The notes under the pieces were generated by a model, which had not been told where the DNA came from, searched no databases, and saw only the letters and a program-made list of their open reading frames with translations. Below, piece after piece: positions 62,710 through 64,000 of a stretch of DNA of 64,000 nt. Position numbers and translations under genes: made by a program. The DNA comes from Pseudomonadota bacterium (GTDB taxonomy: Bacteria; Bdellovibrionota; Bacteriovoracia; Bacteriovoracales; Bacteriovoracaceae), in assembly GCA_027487515.1 (NCBI GenBank), contig JAIYDL010000015.1:124001-188000 (forward strand). The letters run 5' to 3'. Position 1 is the first letter of the stretch. Every line of letters begins with the position of its first letter.

Positions 62710-62730
62710 GGCCCGGATATTATCCGGGCC
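62710..62730. terminator. Bidirectional terminator hairpin
   Basis: A 9-bp perfect stem GGCCCGGAT/ATCCGGGCC with loop ATT lies between convergent genes. On the minus strand TATTTTT follows, so it mainly suits the leftward gene; the rightward flank lacks a T-tract. Confidence 0.65.
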
Positions 62731-62760
62731 CCACTCTGTCTTAAAAATAAGTGTTACGCT

Positions 62761-64000
62761 CTATTCTCCCGCGGCCCTCTTCTGCGCGCGCTTATCAAGA
62801 CCATACTTATCAACCTTCATGATAAGTCCGGCCCGAGAAATCCCCAGCTCTTTCGCAAGTTTCGACTTATTGAAAGCACACCGCTTGAGACCTTCACGGA
62901 TCATGAGGATTTCGAGTTCTTCTAGTGCTTCTTTTAGGGACCCATTCGTATTGACTCCCTTCAAGAAGGCACCCGCCCCGCCCCCATGGTGAGTATGGGT
63001 CTCACCGCTCTCGAGGATTCGGGCAGAGAGCATGTCCGGTGTAATGTTCCTATCCTCTCCGGCGAGTACAACAAGTCTTTCAACTTCATTCTGGAGCTCT
63101 CGAACGTTTCCGGGCCAGTGGAAGTCCAGCATCTTTTCGAGGCATTTCTTCGAGAATGTCTTCAGCGGTAAACCAACTTCTTCACAGCGCTTCTGTAAGA
63201 AGAAATCCATGAGTACAGGGATATCTTCCTGGCGCTCTCGGAGGGATGGTAAGGCGACGTTAATAACGTTTATACGATAATAGAGATCTTCCCTGAACTC
63301 ACCCTTCGCAATCATTTCCTTGAGGTTCTTGTTCGTCGCAGCGATCACCCGAACGTTCACCTTTTTAGGCGTCGTCGCGCCGACGGGCATGAATGTTCCT
63401 TCTTGAAGGATTCGGAGCAGTTTTACTTGCATGGAGGGCGAAGTATCACCGATCTCATCGAGGAAGAGCGTTCCTCCATTTGCAACTTCAAACACACCCT
63501 TTTTATCTTTGATGGCTCCCGTGAATGAGCCCTTCACGTGGCCAAAGAGCTCGGAGTCGAGGAGGTTATCGTTGAATGCAGAGCAGTTTACGGCCATAAA
63601 CAGTGCATCTTTACGTGGAGAATTATAGTGAATCGCTTTCGCTACCATCTCTTTACCGGTCCCGTTCTCCCCCTGGATGAGAATCGAAGACTCGGAATTT
63701 GAGACCTTCGAGAGGAGGTGATAAACCATCTGCATCTTTTTAGATTTACCGATGAGGTTGTGATAACGATACTTATTTCCAAGTTCGGAGTTGAGATCCA
63801 TGATCCTCTCCTCCCGCTTAGAAATCTCAGAGTGGAACGTACCTACTTCGTCAGCTGCAATGTAAACGAGCTCTTTCATTTCATTATAGAAACGCCCAGA
63901 GAACTTTTTAACCTTTGCCACTGCTGCTTTTGCATCCTCAACAAGTATCCCGCAATCGACCATTTTCTGGACAACATGGTCAACCTCTTCAGAAGTTGTC
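62761..64000 (-). CDS. Sigma-54-dependent transcriptional activator, N-terminus off the window
   Basis: The frame is open to the right edge (no stop before 64000), so the ATG at 63963 is probably internal and 412 residues are seen. The first about 80 could be the end of an N-terminal sensory or receiver part followed by a linker. The AAA+ domain has Walker A GENGTGKE, GSFTGA (the GAFTGA sigma-54 contact loop), Walker B GGTLFLDEIGD and the sensor R segment. A Fis-type helix-turn-helix ends it (NKSKLAKELGISRAGLIMKV). It should drive sigma-54 promoters; its targets are unknown. Confidence 0.92.
   Translation of the reverse strand, partial: TTSEEVDHVVQKMVDCGILVEDAKAAVAKVKKFSGRFYNEMKELVYIAADEVGTFHSEISKREERIMDLNSELGNKYRYHNLIGKSKKMQMVYHLLSKVSNSESSILIQGENGTGKEMVAKAIHYNSPRKDALFMAVNCSAFNDNLLDSELFGHVKGSFTGAIKDKKGVFEVANGGTLFLDEIGDTSPSMQVKLLRILQEGTFMPVGATTPKKVNVRVIAATNKNLKEMIAKGEFREDLYYRINVINVALPSLRERQEDIPVLMDFFLQKRCEEVGLPLKTFSKKCLEKMLDFHWPGNVRELQNEVERLVVLAGEDRNITPDMLSARILESGETHTHHGGGAGAFLKGVNTNGSLKEALEELEILMIREGLKRCAFNKSKLAKELGISRAGLIMKVDKYGLDKRAQKRAAGE

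Overview
The window reads like a compact, gene-dense chromosome of a Gram-negative bacterium. The best guess is a member of the Bdellovibrionota (Bdellovibrio/Bacteriovorax-like). That is inferred from several gene types found together: a TIGR02147-type regulator next to secreted helical proteins, multi-FHA proteins beside a TadC-like protein and a PP2C phosphatase, an mreB-PilZ-nagZ operon, and bEBP/sigma-54 signals. No rRNA is present to settle it. Genes often overlap by 1-14 bases, convergent genes share stop-codon bases, and starts include TTG and GTG. No insertion sequence, phage or CRISPR array was seen.

Layout. 1-7 kb: a partial HTH regulator divergent from a pentapeptide-repeat protein, a micropeptide, a cytochrome P460-like protein, a secreted protein, a LolA-like carrier and smc. 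7-21.3 kb: a putative uncharacterised RiPP locus (details below). 21.3-24.7 kb: a 550-base gene-free stretch rich in stem-loops, two GNAT acetyltransferases, a PepD-like lipoprotein and tRNA-Pro. 24.7-40 kb: rdgB, rph, birA, a response regulator, a PP2C-FHA-FHA-FHA-DUF192-TadC operon, nagZ, a lipoprotein, PilZ, mreB and hpt. 40-55 kb: an LpoA-like lipoprotein, dnaJ, dnaK, grpE, hemW, an M16 peptidase, a response regulator, two unknown proteins and a three-subunit biotin-dependent acyl-CoA carboxylase. 55-64 kb: four secreted helical proteins that look distantly related, a TIGR02147 regulator, a secreted zinc peptidase, a secreted beta-rich protein and the C-terminal part of a sigma-54 activator.

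The most notable system is at about 7.2-21.3 kb. Two transcription units converge on a 64-residue peptide whose C-terminus is four Ala-Cys pairs followed by GGPCY. The rightward arm carries a glycosyltransferase, an unknown protein, a membrane-anchored beta-lactamase-fold protein, a radical SAM/SPASM enzyme, a PqqD-like recognition protein and the peptide. The leftward arm carries a Tat-signal DUF1513 protein, an Asp/Asn beta-hydroxylase-like protein, two paralogous solute-binding proteins, a second radical SAM/SPASM enzyme fused to an HEXXH zinc peptidase domain, a second glycosyltransferase and a second unknown protein. The stop codons of the peptide and of the last leftward gene overlap. 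I infer a peptide natural product or surface peptide made by radical SAM chemistry, with possible hydroxylation, glycosylation and leader removal. No dedicated exporter is visible. A sigma-54-type promoter upstream of a 62-residue protein and a nested stem-loop precede the rightward arm.
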